Shown here: one piece after another, positions 35,331-48,329 of the stretch
How the letters are laid out: every line of letters starts with the position of its first letter
How positions within the stretch are numbered: position 1 is the first letter of the stretch
Origin: Viscum album
Taxonomy: Eukaryota; Streptophyta; Magnoliopsida; Santalales; Viscaceae
Assembly: GCA_963277665.1 (NCBI GenBank)
Contig: OY728122.1
Coordinates: 2,121,474,024-2,121,538,023, forward strand
DNA length: 64,000 bases
Reading direction: 5' to 3'
Position numbers and translations under genes: made by a program
The notes under the pieces: generated by a model
Databases searched by the model: none
Told to the model about the DNA's origin: nothing
Seen by the model: only the letters and a program-made list of their open reading frames with translations

Positions 35331-38300
35331 CACTAGGATTTGTTATCATCTTCTAAGATCTCATCATTCTTCACTAGCTTCATGGTGTTGTTCATCGGTT
35401 CTAATCCATGTTTGATCCTCCTCAGCTTGTATGTTAACCATTTTCCAGATTCTCACCTCATTTTCTTTTTAGCCTATATAAAATCTGCCTCCAATCAAGA
35501 TATGAGTTCTGATTGTGCATCGAGGAATGAAGAATGTTCATTCTCCCATTCCATGAAGCAATGGATCTCTTTCTCACCCTCTTAGAGTCTCTTGGTGTTG
35601 AAAGTAATTCTTCACTACCAGCTGACACTACGGCCATGATCATATTCCCGTATTTTCTATTCCATGTAATATCGATTGAGTATATGATGACATCATGAAT
35701 CCACTCCTCTAGTACATCGTTCATGTAGCTGGGAATTAATTCTCTCCATCTCGTTTATCCACTCTTCTTGTAGGGTATTCTTAATGATCAGCTTGCTATT
35801 TTTCCAGGACCGGTGATGGACAACCTTGATATCCTCTTCATTAGAAGCAGTCTTGTCTCAATCCTCTCGGTAGGATGGTTCGTCTGTTAGGAACACCTCC
35901 AAAAATTCGATATTTGAATATTTTTCTATTGTACTATCAGGTAGGGTGGGCCTCACATATTCTGAAAAGTCTTCATCACTAGATTCTACCTCGACAATGT
36001 CCAGTTCAGTCTTTCCAATAACCACACAAGCGGTCACAGCTACTGTGATTTGTTCCATGGTAAACGGGGTTCCCCTTAAGAAAGGAGTATTGGGATCCTG
36101 AGCCAACCATTCTAATATGAGCCACATCATTTGAAGAACAATTTAGAAATAACTAAACAATGTCAGTGGGTCGGGCTCAATAGAAAAAGATTATGAATAC
36201 TGTGAAAGAGAATACCTACAGATGTCAAACAACAACTCTCGCTCTTGAGTAGTTTCAGTGAGAATCCCCAAACATGGCCCCCCATATATGTTTAGGAACT
36301 ACAAAGACACTGGGAGTACCACCATAAGAGTTTCAGCCCTACTAGATTCTATAATCACCATTTTCCCAAGAACAGACCCATAAGATACGTCTTCTATCAT
36401 GTGAGAATGGGTTTTACATATAAGGTTTTCATGTACAAGGAAAATGTCAGTTGAGATATCCTAGATAACCTAAATGAGAACCACAATAGAATAGTTTATA
36501 ATTTTCCTCAAGAGATTCTACATGATATTCAAGCTCTGAGATGAAAACCTATCCTTCCTTCAAAGGGCTACCCCCTATAAGCCACTCCTCCCTTGGAGGA
36601 CCCTCATATTCTTGATGTAGTGGGGAATTCTCCCTCAACTCGGCAACAAATGGTAGAGGTGTGACTATTTGATAGAGCAGTTGTTTCACCCAGTCAACCA
36701 TTGGATGTATAGTACCCCAAGAATGAATGTTGTCCTCCATCTTGGTGATGTATTGTTCCCCTTCTACCTGAGACACCAGAAATTTGGCCTCAGAACAACT
36801 GATCTATAAAAAATCCATCCCAAGACAATTGATATTACCCCACATCAGGGAATGACTGAAATATTTTGTATTGTCATCCAAAATATCCCAAACCTTCAGA
36901 AATATAGTATCCAACATAATATATATGTGGTGAATCTACTTCCCAAGATCCTTAGTGGGTATCCTATGGTGCACATTAGCTTGATTTCTTCTCTTATTTC
37001 CCTACTCAACTAGGGATTCCAGGTCCATTTCTTTTTCATGCGATCCACTCGACGCAAGCCTTGGGATTAGTGTATCTGCTATAGCCCCTCCACTGAGATG
37101 TGCCTAGGGTCTACCACCATAGATTATTCTTTCAATTTTCTGACCCTATCCTTGAGGTTGAGCGGGAACCCTATCACTAGTATGAATAGTTCATCACTTC
37201 ATCATCTCCCCTGGGTAGGCGAATTCCCAACTCTTGGAATATTCCTTAACCAACCATTAGGTGGAAGCAGGTGGAGGGAGTTCATTATGCATTTTTCCAT
37301 CCTATTACGTGGAAATGAGCCACATATGCCTCATAAAACATGGATGATCCTCGTGGTTTACTCTTAGGTACACTTGTGGGGTCAAAATTTTAATGAACCA
37401 AAAATTCCTCACAAAGTGGTGCAGGGTTTATGGCGCACAGATAGGCTCCCGGTCTACCCATGCCCCCAGAACCTTTCCCCAAAAGGACAAGAGATAAGAC
37501 CAATGCCCCTTATTTGACATTCCGTCAATAGAGAATAATCATGTTGGCAGCAAAAATGGATGGAAGTTGAATTCATCCTCCTTCAAGACTATATTTATCA
37601 TGTGTGGTGGAATCAGCATGTCTGGAAATCTCCCCACTACATATAGGATGGTCGGTTGAAAGTCAGTTCCAGGAGGATAAATAGGGTTTGTATATTCGTA
37701 AACTTCCATACATGCCTCTATCGATCCTTACAAAAAATAGAGCAGACCATATACCCTTTGTGGCTTCTTTACCTCGCTGATGTTCCAAACAACCTTGTAT
37801 AGTTTGTCTAGCACCAGAATCCCCAAGATGACGCACTGCTCCATTGCCAGCAAGGATTCCATAATAAATGTTCTTGGTCCACAAATGTGTTTTTTCCTTG
37901 ACCAGTAACGTCTACCTGCAGATAGGCATATAAGTAAACCCATCTTGCATAACCTCTAGTTTCTTCTTAGTGTTGACACTATTCCCCCATAGATTTCATT
38001 GACTGTCCTATATGATATGCTAGTAGTAATTATCTTTGCACTGCTGGGCTTCATTTGGATTGGTGAGAGTCCATACTGGTTGCATCTTTGGTTCCTCCTC
38101 CACTTCTAAGGCATGATTTGGTGGGATGTTTATGAAACATACAAACCATAACTTTAAATAAACATATTTCACTGACTGCTTGTCCTCGCCTAACAGAAGA
38201 CCCATCAGTGCCTTTTCAAATGTTGAAATCTGCACCAAAACCTCCCTTGTGCTCTCTGAAAGGGGGATAACATCGAAAATCGCCCCCATAATTGGAATCC

Positions 38301-39003
38301 CCAAGATCTTCTGAAATTAGAAAAGGCTGATTCCATCCTCCTCATGGTGAAGATGGAATGTTTTATAACTTGAAGACCATCTCCTCATAAACTCAGGTAT
38401 CATGAATTTTGGAAAGCAAATGTGGAATTGTGAGGAAAACATAGCTTCATATGGACCTAGTTGTTTCACATCATCCTTGAATTTCTAGAAGGATTCAAAA
38501 ACCCAGTAAGCCCAAGAGATATCCACCACAACGTTTTTGCCATAGCGCATGTCCGAATAGTCAGTCTGCCCCTTCTCTGGATTCCCTAAAGCCAGCTTGA
38601 TTATGGTATGGTATTTTGGTGGAGACACCACTAGGTGCAGTGATTTCCCATCAATGTTGGTGATGTGATTGTAAAGACAGTCAAAATTAATAGGTATGTG
38701 ATCCTACCATGTATGACTGTTCTCATCCCTAAACCACTGGTGCTGACATGGTGTACTTCTGAACTAGTAAGCTTGTTCATCCCTACATGCTTCAGGGATG
38801 GGAAAATCATCCCTCAGACCAAATCCATACAAAGGACGTCTCATTCAAAGAGGATAGTTCTATTTCCTTTCTAACAAGATCCCTACTAGGGATTCAGGAT
38901 CTGAATGGCTTCGCTAATATTCCCTGAAGCACAGTTTATTCACCATCTCTTCCCATCAAGCAGCATCTACTACGGCCCCCTGAGAAGCTTATTGGTTGGC
39001 CAT
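35331..39003 (-). pseudogene. O2 antisense gene, decayed; possible plant-mobile-domain-like protein
   Basis: A minus-strand start ATG at 39003-39001 opens 'MANQ' and is stopped at codon 5. The frame is then followable in pieces: 'DVKQLGPYEAMFSSQFHICF', 'FMIPEFMRRWSSSYKTFHLH' then 'FQKILGIPIMGAIFDVI' (about 38420-38270), the open piece 38304-38020, 37884-37663 ('IWSALFFVRIDRGMYGSLRI'), 36776-36549, 36130-35858 (acidic) and 35724-35458. The RW...TFHL....F..ILG.PI.G pattern resembles the plant mobile domain (aminotransferase-like) family, which occurs in transposons. Tat elements are known to carry extra frames, some antisense, between pol and the 3' LTR. The function is unknown and the family call is tentative. 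Confidence 0.5.
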
Positions 39004-39282
39004 TTTGTCCCATCATTTTATTATTTTTTGTTTTGGTTCACAATGCTTAGATGGAATGTTCAATGAAAGGTCTTAATCATAGATCTCGATCATAGAGTTA
39101 TATCACATAGCTCCCAAACACAACTCAAAAAGTGTACGATCATAGAACCTAAGGACATATTGTGCGACACATAGTAAAACAGACCCGGTTTTTAGAATAT
39201 GTTCACAGGGAATAGGGAGATTCGCGATTTGAGAGATCAAATAGAAAACATGGAAAAATATGCAGAAAAAGAGGGGTCATCA

Positions 39283-39297
39283 CCCTCTATTTATAGA
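39283..39297 (-). promoter_or_regulatory. TATA box for the antisense gene
   Basis: On the minus strand this reads TCTATAAATAGAGGG, an excellent plant TATA box, about 280 bases ahead of the antisense ATG at 39003. It is just inside the 3' LTR, so the antisense transcript would start in unique DNA. Confidence 0.65.
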
Positions 39298-39488
39298 TGA
39301 TGACCCCCTACACTTCACGACATGCATAGATCCAAAAAGTATCAGGGCGCTTTTTTCCATGGCAAGCTCTGTAGCATTCTAAACCCGCGCTTTGTGTTCC
39401 ATCATAATGATCCTTCTTTGTGATCCTCTAAATTTTGGTGATCTTCCATTAGAATTTTATCTATTTTTTTCTCCATGGATACCATTCT

Positions 39489-39500
39489 GGGGGGGGGGAT
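39489..39500 (+). other. O2 polypurine tract
   Basis: GGGGGGGGGGAT immediately before TTGTTGG of the 3' LTR; it would prime plus-strand DNA synthesis. Confidence 0.75.
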
Positions 39501-40249
39501 TTGTTGGTGCCAAAATCTGGGCCTTGGAAAAATAAGAAAAGGAAACTAAAATTGGGAAAAGGGTCTCCTTCGTGATGAGACATCCCTTTGATCACCAACA
39601 CCATGACTGACAGAAAGATCTAGGTTGTCTCTAAGAACGCTGTTGAGAAAAATAGATGGTCGCCTCTGTGAGTCCAAGGAAATTGAAAGAAGTATCTACG
39701 ACATGGGAGGAAGGAACATCACCTTTTAAAATCCTTAGAACATGACAAAAGCCTCTTTGACTATCATAGAGGGAAAAATGAATCCTCTGTACCGCAGAGG
39801 GGATGAAAGTCAATTTCAAAACACTAAGAAACATGAAAAAATCAGCCTTTGGTGGCGGAGTAAAAGTTTCTTCACAACATTACCTAATTCCATCACCCCT
39901 AGCACCTATAAATTCATGGATCCCCCCTACTCTAATGAATCAAGGTTCCGACCATTAACCTTCAGAATTCCCACACCACGACCCATTATTTTCTCTGTGA
40001 ACCAAATGAGAAAATGAATCATCTAAGGTAATTGAGCATTGCGAAACCCTTTTCCGTTTTCTCAATATTACCCCCTCTTTTAATAGGGATGAAATTAATG
40101 AATCCTATGGGCCATCTCAATGGATAATAACCCCTTCAGGTACTCGGGAATTCACGAAGCACCCTAACTTTGTGAATCACCCTCCAAGCACATGTGAACT
40201 CCTTGCTTAGCTTGGGTAACTAGGCTTTGTGAAGATCCCTCCTTTTCAA

Positions 40250-40470
40250 ATTCCCGTCCTCTATGAGTAATGTTCCCTATAAAGCTATATCCTCTACAAG
40301 CATTGTTCTCTTTGAGCCCCTTTTTTCTGTGAGTCTTGTGATATGTCAGCCCCTATGCTCTATGAGCACCTATGAATTTTGAATCCTTGCACTACATGAG
40401 CCCATTTTCTAAAACAATCCCTATTCTCTATGAGACCCAATACTTTTTGAGCCCCTGATCTACAAAAAAA
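40250..40470 (+). repeat. ~20-bp minisatellite in the O2 3' LTR
   Basis: Counterpart of 16908-17110: repeated 'CCTATGCTCTATGAGC'-type units, more decayed than in the 5' LTR. Confidence 0.55.
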
Positions 40471-42355
40471 CCCTTTCATCCATGCCTCTTACATTAAAAA
40501 CACAATATTTTTTCCATCCAGGCTAGTATAACATGATTTCAATGTCCCACAACTAGTGCTCAATGTTGCATTGCATTGTCTCAAGCTTCGTCGCATAGTT
40601 ACACTAACATCTATATGTTTTTTGGATAGTCACACTAATGCAAAACCTTCATTGGAACACCACACAACCCCTAATCAATGTATTTGTTTGTGCCTTACCT
40701 TCACCATGGGTTTACTGTGCACCAATTATTTAAGTCCTTGTGGTGATGAGTGAATCCCCACTATCCGACCACTAGGATGTTAAACTTCCAATCACCCGTG
40801 TCCATGATACATGACGTTAAACCGTGATGATTGAAAAAGTGAGAAGCCTCGAGAGGGTCCTGAAGGGGATGTGAACTATCACCCTCTCACTCACCTATCC
40901 CTATGTTCTTTTTTTCCATGAGAACCTCATGTAGTCTTTATGTAACCCCTGACCCAACATGGAAGGGCGCTCCATGTATAGTGTCCATATTCATCTCTTA
41001 CATACGGACACCTACTCAGGCATCTATCTTGATGTAATCCACCAATTTCTTTCTTAGGATACTAACCATGCATATGACCCTATTTATTCCTTGTGGACTC
41101 ACCATTAATGACATAATTATCTACTATTTTTTCCCTCTTGTTTCTCACACCCAGCATGACTCATTAGGCCTTAGAGTATGCATCGACCATGACATCCTCT
41201 ACGGTACACCTTTGTTTCATTGCGATAATCAAATCACTATGAAACAATATTGAATTTATATCGTTCCCCTTTCAAGAGGGGTATGTATGAATCCTCCCTG
41301 AGGATTAATCCCATCACCCATCGGTCCCAACCACTTCAGGTATGTTTACCCTCATCCTGCAGGACATTAAATTGTATGACCATTTCGTCCAAAATAATTT
41401 TAATCTATATTTTTTAGAAATATAGGATTTGATCCCTATCTCCTAGAGAGGGTACATTGGAAGCCTCCCAGAGGTTCAACACCAAACACTAAAAACAATG
41501 GATTTCCCATTGTTGGGACCCATATCCTTGGTCCTCCCCTTAGTGGATCCAGACTCATTCCTGGGTTGCAAACCATTCATAATCCCCACACTGAATCCAT
41601 ACTATCCACCAAAGGGTTTACATCATGTGATGGTATTTTAATGACAATCAATCCCTACCATATCATAGTGTTGTTTTTATTTGTGTACAGTATGATTCAA
41701 TTCCCCATACTGAACTACATGGACATTGATTCCATACCATATGGATATGCAGGAATCCTCTTTAATGATCAAGACCATCACCCATGTCCCATCATGGTAT
41801 CTCCCATGAGCCTTTTTGTTTCAGGATGATCAGTCTTTAACCCATTAGTTCCATTTCCTTCATGTCCTCATCCTTGCATCCATTTTCACGAGATGCATAG
41901 ATATGTGACTCATTGCCCCATTCTAGATATATATGGAATTTTATTCCCTACCACTTGGACATGCTGGAAACCTCTTTGAGGTTGAAGCCCAATACTGTCA
42001 TCTTCATGTCAGTCCCCATATCAATTCATTATATTCCCCAATACTTCATCCAGTTCTATCCTAACTTCATTTTGGCTGCCATGTCCTGGGGAAATCATTT
42101 CATTCATCCTAGTGCTCTTTGTATCACCCGAGCTACTAACCATGACTAAGTCCGAACAGGTTCTCAAGTTTTTGTCCTTCTTGTGCTTCGTGATTCCATG
42201 TCTTACCCCCTCAAACAACATGGGTTTGGATCTTTTTCTTCTAAACATGGTATATAGTAAGACACATGGAGGTAGAATCCCAGTCAATGGTAAACCTTGG
42301 TGTCCCTTTTGCTTGGACCCCATCATCTTCTGATATACCTTTTGGCGTGTCCAGA

Positions 42356-42585
42356 TCTACCTTTATAGTGTAACATCTTACCTTTATGGGACACACCACC
42401 ATAGGTCTACCCTTTTTGGGCATTATGATCAATCCATATGGTACTCCCTTTTTGGGATATACCTTCACAGCGTAACATCATCCCTTTATGGGACACACCA
42501 CCTTTGGTTAACTCCTTTTTGGGAATTTCAATGCATCCATCTGGTAAACCTTCATGGGGATCCATCCTAGGGATGGACCCATATG
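42356..42585 (+). repeat. ~113-bp tandem pair in the O2 3' LTR
   Basis: Two copies share 'TTTATGGGACACACCACC', 'CTTTTTGGG', 'GGTACTCC' / 'GGTAAACC' and 'ATACCTTCACAG'. Counterpart of 19011-19240. Confidence 0.6.
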
Positions 42586-43172
42586 ATCCACTCTCATTGG
42601 GGTTCTGATCAGTCTGATCAATCTCTAGTTTATGTTAAACTCGTGACATACCCTGATCTAAACATGGGAAGCCTGGGAAAACCTTAGAAATATTCCTCTA
42701 GCATAAGATACCTCACATTCGATGTAGGATGCCTTAAGATTTTGTGCCCCTGAGAATCCATATCATATGTGGAATAAATACAGGTGCACCAGTGTTTCAT
42801 CATCTAGACATGCTAGTGATTCCCAATGTGATTACTCCAAATAATGAAAATTGTTCCACTAACATAACCCCATGGAATTTCCTGATAGAAGAAATGTAAG
42901 AAACCAGAATCCAAAAATATATGGCCCCAGGAAGAGTTTCACAAACAACATCTTATTCATTAAGGGAGACCAGAACTAGGAAATAGATTTCAAGGAGAAA
43001 TCCCCCTAAGGATTGGATGGAATCCCATCATACTATTTCAATCAATGAGAAAACATCACTAAATAATCGATGGATTCCACCCACCTTTGGAAATATGGAA
43101 TGAGGGGCACAATCATCTACATATCCTCCTCGACAGACGGATGTGTGTGCCCTGACGAAGTCGTCTCAAACA

Positions 43173-43598
43173 CGAGTTTTCCTTTAGATTTTCTAGTTTC
43201 TGCCCTTTTAAAATTCCATTGATAATTAATGATATTAATACCATATTTGATTGTTTTTTAGTTGTTTTAGATCATATAGGTCTTCTAAAAACCCAAAACA
43301 TTCTTTGATGTCCAAACTATGAGGTCTTGGTCCAGATATTCCGTTAGTGGATTTTAAAAACCACTTTCCCCATTGATTTAGGATCTGCCTTTTCAAAAGA
43401 TGAGATCTTCCCTTCCATGTGTGTTTATGTTTTCAAATGGTGTGCCCCAAACCATTATTCCAGGAGGATCCATGTGCTGTGTTATATAATTTGGATCGAA
43501 TTTATTCTGGAGTCTTTTCTAGTTACTTGCACTCCCCCTGTTTTGGAGTAATAAGGAACTGTTGATCGTCTGTTCTTTAATGTAGGGATTCCTTTATA
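43173..43598 (+). mobile_element. Element A, 3' LTR, second part (between O2 and C)
   Basis: Continues the A LTR where 16181 left off. It aligns with 7720-8150 through 'ACCATATTTGATTGT', 'GTGGATTTTAAAAACCA', 'CCCATTGATTTAG', 'GATCTTCCCTTCC', 'TTGGATC' and 'AATAAGGAACTGTTGAT', then stops at GATTCC where C begins. Confidence 0.75.
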
Positions 43599-44355
43599 TA
43601 TAAACCCCCAAACATTTTATGGTATGTTTATCTTAAAAAAATATTATTCATTAGATATCCTATATGTCATAAATAACTGAGTTTATTTGAAACAAAATTT
43701 TGTTATTTATGAGATTTTCATAACATAGTAATTAAACTTAAATTTTCCACTTTTGTGTTTTGAATTCTGAAAAATGGACATGTATGGTTTTGATCCGGTT
43801 GATATTTGGAGTCTGATAGAATCATGTTAGTTTTTGGTGAATAGTAACTTAACCTTGTGAATAGCAACATACCCTTATGAATATTAGCCCATCCTTATGT
43901 ATAGTAATATGACCCTTATGAATGGTAACCTTACTGATGAATGTAAAAATAAAATTTAAGCCCCTAAAAAATGAATATGAATATTTTAAGTGTTGTACTA
44001 TTTCAATTAAATATGGTTTTTAATTAAAAACTAAATTTATCATATTTAGAGAATTAATTTTGAAAAATTGAATTCATTTTTGGATTATACACATCAAAAA
44101 ATGTTTAGGGTGAATTTATTGGATTTTTCTGAAATACATGAACTTTTTGTAAAAAATAAAATACAATAAATTACTGTTTAAATACATTATAATTTAAATT
44201 CACTATTCATAAAATAATGAGTGATGTAAGCATCAAAATATAGATCTCACATTTTCTTTTTACTATTATAGGTCATTGAATCCCCACTATTTCCTACCTT
44301 GTGGTGTAATAATAAATTAACGATTTTAATATTACGGACACCCACCTCCCCTCCA

Positions 44356-44366
44356 TTGTATAAACG
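44356..44366 (+). promoter_or_regulatory. TATA box of the C 5' LTR
   Basis: TTGTATAAACG, 760 bases into the LTR. The 3' LTR copy reads CTATATAAACC at 56009-56019, which is probably the original form. Confidence 0.6.
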
Positions 44367-45296
44367 ACCCCTCACACCCTCTTCCACCCACACCTCTCAT
44401 GATTAATTCCTTTCTTAAATTATGATTTAATATCTCCCTAAGATCATCCCCCATTTCAAAGTCCAACCGGTCTCACCAAATTTCCTAAAAGGGCCATAAG
44501 GAGATTCTCAAGGAAGAGTACTCAAGAGGTGATCCTCACTTCCTTTTTCTTTCAAATTCTTTTACAAGTTCCATTAGTTTGTTTCTCTCTCCTCATATAC
44601 ACACATCATAATTATATTATAATTATAGTACCTTACATGGAGAGGAATTTTATTATGCTAATGTAATATTTCATCATCATCACACTTTTCCCCCACCTCT
44701 TACACTAAACATGAAAATACCTTCCGAGATGTGTTAATTTATCACAATCAAGGATGATGAGATTTCAATTTCTATTACTATCTTCAATAATCGCAATGAA
44801 AACATTTTAATGGTTGAACCAGATCATAATATATTAATTTTACCTTAATAAATGTTCTGTAATCCTTATACACTAATAATATAAAATAATAATACAAAAC
44901 CAGTTCATTATGAACAAAACTGCTAAATTAATCCAAGAGTTTTTAAATAACTGTCAACTAATGAGTCATCCTCATGGTATATAACAAAAAATAATTATAA
45001 GATAATTTATTTCTCGGTGAGTACACTAATATTATATATTATCAATTCTATATGTTTGACCACATTTCAAATGAATTTCCATTCATGAATAAAAGTAGAC
45101 CGATTATGAAATCCACGGAAGAAAATGATTCCAAAATAATAAAATCAATCCTCTTAAACCCATAAAAAGGACTTTAATGGAAAAAATAAGGTTATAAAAA
45201 ATCAATTATATTTTAATGAGGTTCTGGAATTATTAAATAATGAAGCTAAATTTGATTATTCAGGTCATTAAAATAAATCGATAACACCTTCGGGCA

Positions 45297-45960
45297 TAAG
45301 GTAAGGGATCCTCTCTCTCACTTTTATTCGAGAATTTCCCCTATGTTGTGTCCTTTAATTTTAATCCATAGTGATGAGGTATGTTTTTTCACATAAACCA
45401 TACTACACATATGATATATAAATGATGGGATACCCCTTTACCTCTCATTAATCCTTCAAAAGAGCTCTTTTTGTCATGTTGAAATGTTTGTAAGGGATAA
45501 ATTACGTCAATTCCAATTTATGAGGTAAGCATCGTTGTCATTGGTTATGTTTTTTCAAGGATTTTTGTGAATGGAATTTGATACTTTTACACAGTCCATA
45601 CAATTGTATTTGGTGGGTTTATATTTTTTACACAAAATTATGTCACTGATTCATCCTCTCTCTAATGATACGATCATTGTAAGGGGTTCCTCATCTCACT
45701 TTTAATTCCATGAGATTTCTATTGTTCACAAATTATTTATTACATGTGGTGTATTGTGTACTACTATTTGATATATATTATCTTTATTATCTTTATTTTC
45801 ATGGTATTATATGATTAAATTGGTGGTTATTAATTTTTGTTCATACGACTTTATTAATTAAAAAGTTGTAAGGGACTTCATCTCAATTTCCTTTTCATTG
45901 AAACTTACTGTAAATTGTGCACCTGATATTTCTTATGTGGTGTATCCACTACCCATTTGA
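45297..45960 (+). repeat. Three degenerate internal repeats in the C LTR
   Basis: Units near 45300, 45677 and 45868 share 'GTAAGGGNTTCATCTCACTTTTA', 'TTCCATTGAGATTTCT' and 'CATGTGGTGTATT...ACTAC'. Two related units occur in the B LTR (about 59300 and 59870). Confidence 0.55.
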
Positions 45961-46827
45961 GATCATTTTTAATTTTAAATTGTAAATATATTACATATCC
46001 ACATTCTGGTTTCATGGATATGATTATTGTATTAAGCCTTATAACCTTTTACATCTGGTGTTTATTTGTAATGTTTTTTAACTATATAATGAGTTGATGA
46101 ATTTGTATCTACTACTCTATACATATATTGAGAAGGAATATTTTACATGTATTAAATATATGTAGAAAGAATTATTTGGACTTTAAGTTTTGGGTGAGGA
46201 CCACTATAGCACCCTTATTCATCGACAGTCTCATTAGAAAAATCCGTTAGTGACAAACCCATCGTGTTTGTTTCCAAAAAATCAGACGGGTATATACCCA
46301 TAGACATAAACCGTTTCGATGGTATAGTAGTATCATGTTTCAGATACATGAAATCCAATAAATAAGAATTATCACTATTCTTTTTCAGCTATTACTATCC
46401 ATGAGTTATTTGACTTTGAAAAAATCAATGGATGTAGTTTCATTCTTAGTTTTTCAATGGAGTGTGTATTTCATTTATTCACCACGACATATTGATTATG
46501 TCAAACTATTTAGGATTAACTTATTATTGATTCATGCTTCCACTATTTGAAACCCTGCCAGAGTATTTGAGATCACCCATTTTTTTTTTTTACCTTCAAT
46601 AGGTTATGAGGTGGAGAACAATTATTGACTTCTCGTAGATGCATTTTTTTATTGTTGTTATGTATTGTATTTTGTTACCTTTTCCAATGTAATATAAGTT
46701 AAAACAAAGTATAATGTTTCTTCAAGACTACTTAACTGATAATTCCTTTATCATTTCATTCCTTGTAATCATACAAAAATAATAAGTAATGCACCACCTC
46801 TTGGATTCTAGGGTTAGGTTGTAACAG

Positions 46828-46842
46828 TTGGTATTAGAGAAC
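46828..46842 (+). other. Primer-binding site of element C
   Basis: TTGGTATTAGAGAAC, one change from the initiator tRNA-Met primer site, one base after the LTR end. Confidence 0.75.
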
Positions 46843-47395
46843 ATTTAGTAGAAAACCTGGAAAATAGATAAGAAAAAATAGATTATGGAACAAATACCTA
46901 AGGTATTATTTGAGAAAAAACATACAATAATGTTTGGGAATTTTCTTAAGTAATATATTATGTGGATCATTGTAAAAAATACATCCCCGTATGGATATAA
47001 GGAAGTATAAGTGACTCAGGAATAGATGTACCTATGAGTGAAAACTATGACAAGGAGTTTCAGGCTTGACCTGGGGTATCTTGGTACATGAATACATGAC
47101 TTTATACATGATTGGTTAGACACTCCTAGGGGATATTATTTGGATAATTCACCTTTTTTACTTTCCATTATAAAGGATTTGAATTTAAATTTTTCCTATA
47201 GAAACCATATTTATGAGATTAGATTGGCATAGAATTTCAATTTAATCTAAGTAATTTTCTACATGAGATTATAAATTATGATTCATATCCTAATATAATG
47301 AATGGAATTATTTATTAATGGTGCCTAATGGAATATGGGGAATCAATACTTAGGGAAAATGTAGGGATATCCCCACTGAGAAAGTCAACATAGTC
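46843..47395 (+). other. Element C leader
   Basis: Resembles the B leader at 61190-61500 ('ACCTTGGAAGATAGAT', 'TCTGGATACAAG', 'ACTCCTGGGGGATAT' against 'ACCTGGAAAATAGAT', 'TATGGATATAAG', 'ACTCCTAGGGGATAT'), so B and C are sister families. No gene. Confidence 0.6.
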
Positions 47396-48260
47396 AATGT
47401 TGGAGCGGATCAGATCACGACCATATATGGACAGATTACTCTGGTTGTGAGAAATAACCATTCTATACCTATGTTAGAGAATTTCATGCATTTGAAGCCC
47501 CCATATTTTAGTGGGACTACTAATCCATTGGTAGATGAGTAGTGGATAAAGTCCCTTAAAAATATATTCATGGAATTAAGATGCAATAAAAATGAAAAGG
47601 TAGTGTTGTCCGTATATTGTCACATGGGTGACGCTGATCAATGGTGGTCCTTGATCTAGAATACCTTGGTGGAAGAAGAAATATAATATATATATAATGG
47701 AGGAATTTTAAGGAAATATTATTTGAAAATTATTTCCCTCATGGGCACCAAATATAAATGAAGATGAAATTCCATGGATTATAGAAAAGATATGAACACA
47801 ATGTTGTATATTTTGAGGCTCTCTTCAAAAGACTAGATAAGTATTCCATAGATTACATACGTGACTCGAATAAAAAGATTGATAATTTGTTTTATTTTAT
47901 TTAGACATATCTTCAAAGGGCTCTAGATTCTCAATCATTTTCATCGTATGATGAAATTGTTTTAAGTTCCATCAAAATGGAAAAGGAATTTTATAGATCA
48001 AATTTGTAAAAGTGAATCCAATATAAGAAGAGGTACTCTAAAAACAATGGAAAAGGTAAAGAACCAAATATGAACAAAGTAATGAAGAAATTACCATTTT
48101 GTAAGAACTATGGAATAAATTTTCCTAGGAAATGCATGAAAGGACTGTGAGTATTCTATAAGTGTGTAGAAAAGGATCATTGATCTAGTTAATGAAAGGG
48201 GGAGAAACAAGTCAATGATGTTCAATGCTAAAATTTTATAGACATGGGACACTATGAAAA
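47396..48260 (+). pseudogene. gag: Element C gag with two zinc knuckles, decayed
   Basis: 'FMHLKPPYFSGTTNPLVDE' (about 47487-47543), 'WIKSLKNIFMELRC', 'KVVLSVYCHMGDADQWW' are the capsid core of chromovirus gag, followed by 'DYIRDSNKKIDNLF' and 'SIKMEKEFYR'. Near 48095-48200 'FCKNYGINFPRKCMKGL' and 'FYKCVEKDH' mark the first CCHC knuckle with cysteines lost. 'CxNFIDMGHYENEF' (about 48225-48268) looks like a second knuckle with two cysteines changed to Phe. Knuckles bind the packaged RNA. The frame is broken by stops. Confidence 0.75.
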
Positions 48261-48329
48261 TGAGTTTCCATGGAACCAAGGAAACATGCCACACAAAAAG
48301 TCACGAGAGTAAGGGAAAGATTATGAAAT

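Larger units (their letters stand above)
16182..43172 (+). mobile_element. O2: ~27-kb Tat/Ogre-type Ty3/gypsy element, nearly full length, dead
   Basis: Two direct LTRs of about 3.7 kb (16182 and 39502 starts, both TGTTGG), a long leader, gag, protease, RT, RNase H, a second RNase H after the first, integrase without chromodomain, a 4-kb repeat field, an antisense gene, and a G-rich polypurine tract. The dual RNase H and great length identify the Tat lineage, Ogre-like. It sits inside the 3' LTR of element A. Clean target-site duplications are not readable: the 5 bases before are AAATT, while the right junction is uncertain by about 40 bases. Confidence 0.8.
39502..43172 (+). mobile_element. 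O2 3' LTR
   Basis: Starts TGTTGGTGCCAAAATCTGGGCC and aligns with the 5' LTR to about 43172; the last ~40 bases are unclear. A good TATA box (ACCTATAAATTCA, 39903-39915) is kept about 0.4 kb in, better preserved than in the 5' LTR. It contains the ~20-bp minisatellite (40250-40470), the GGATACRTAGG motif series (41280-42260) and the ~113-bp tandem pair (42356-42585). Confidence 0.75.
43599..46826 (+). mobile_element. Element C, 5' LTR (3.2 kb)
   Basis: Start TATAAACCCCC (a decayed TGTAACACCCC) matches 55256. It aligns well with 55256-56662 up to about 45010, for example 'GATATTTGGAGTCTGATAGA' and 'GAATATTTTAAGTGTT'. It ends GTTGTAACA directly before the primer site. The R/U5 half is related to the B LTR. 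Confidence 0.8.

Noticed and set aside
35331..39003. Host gene captured between elements
   Set aside because: It lies between pol and the PPT of one element, in the place and orientation known for antisense extra frames of Tat elements, and is as decayed as the rest of O2.
42021..42326. 101-codon minus-strand frame
   Set aside because: It is inside the O2 3' LTR and the equivalent stretch of the 5' LTR is not open.
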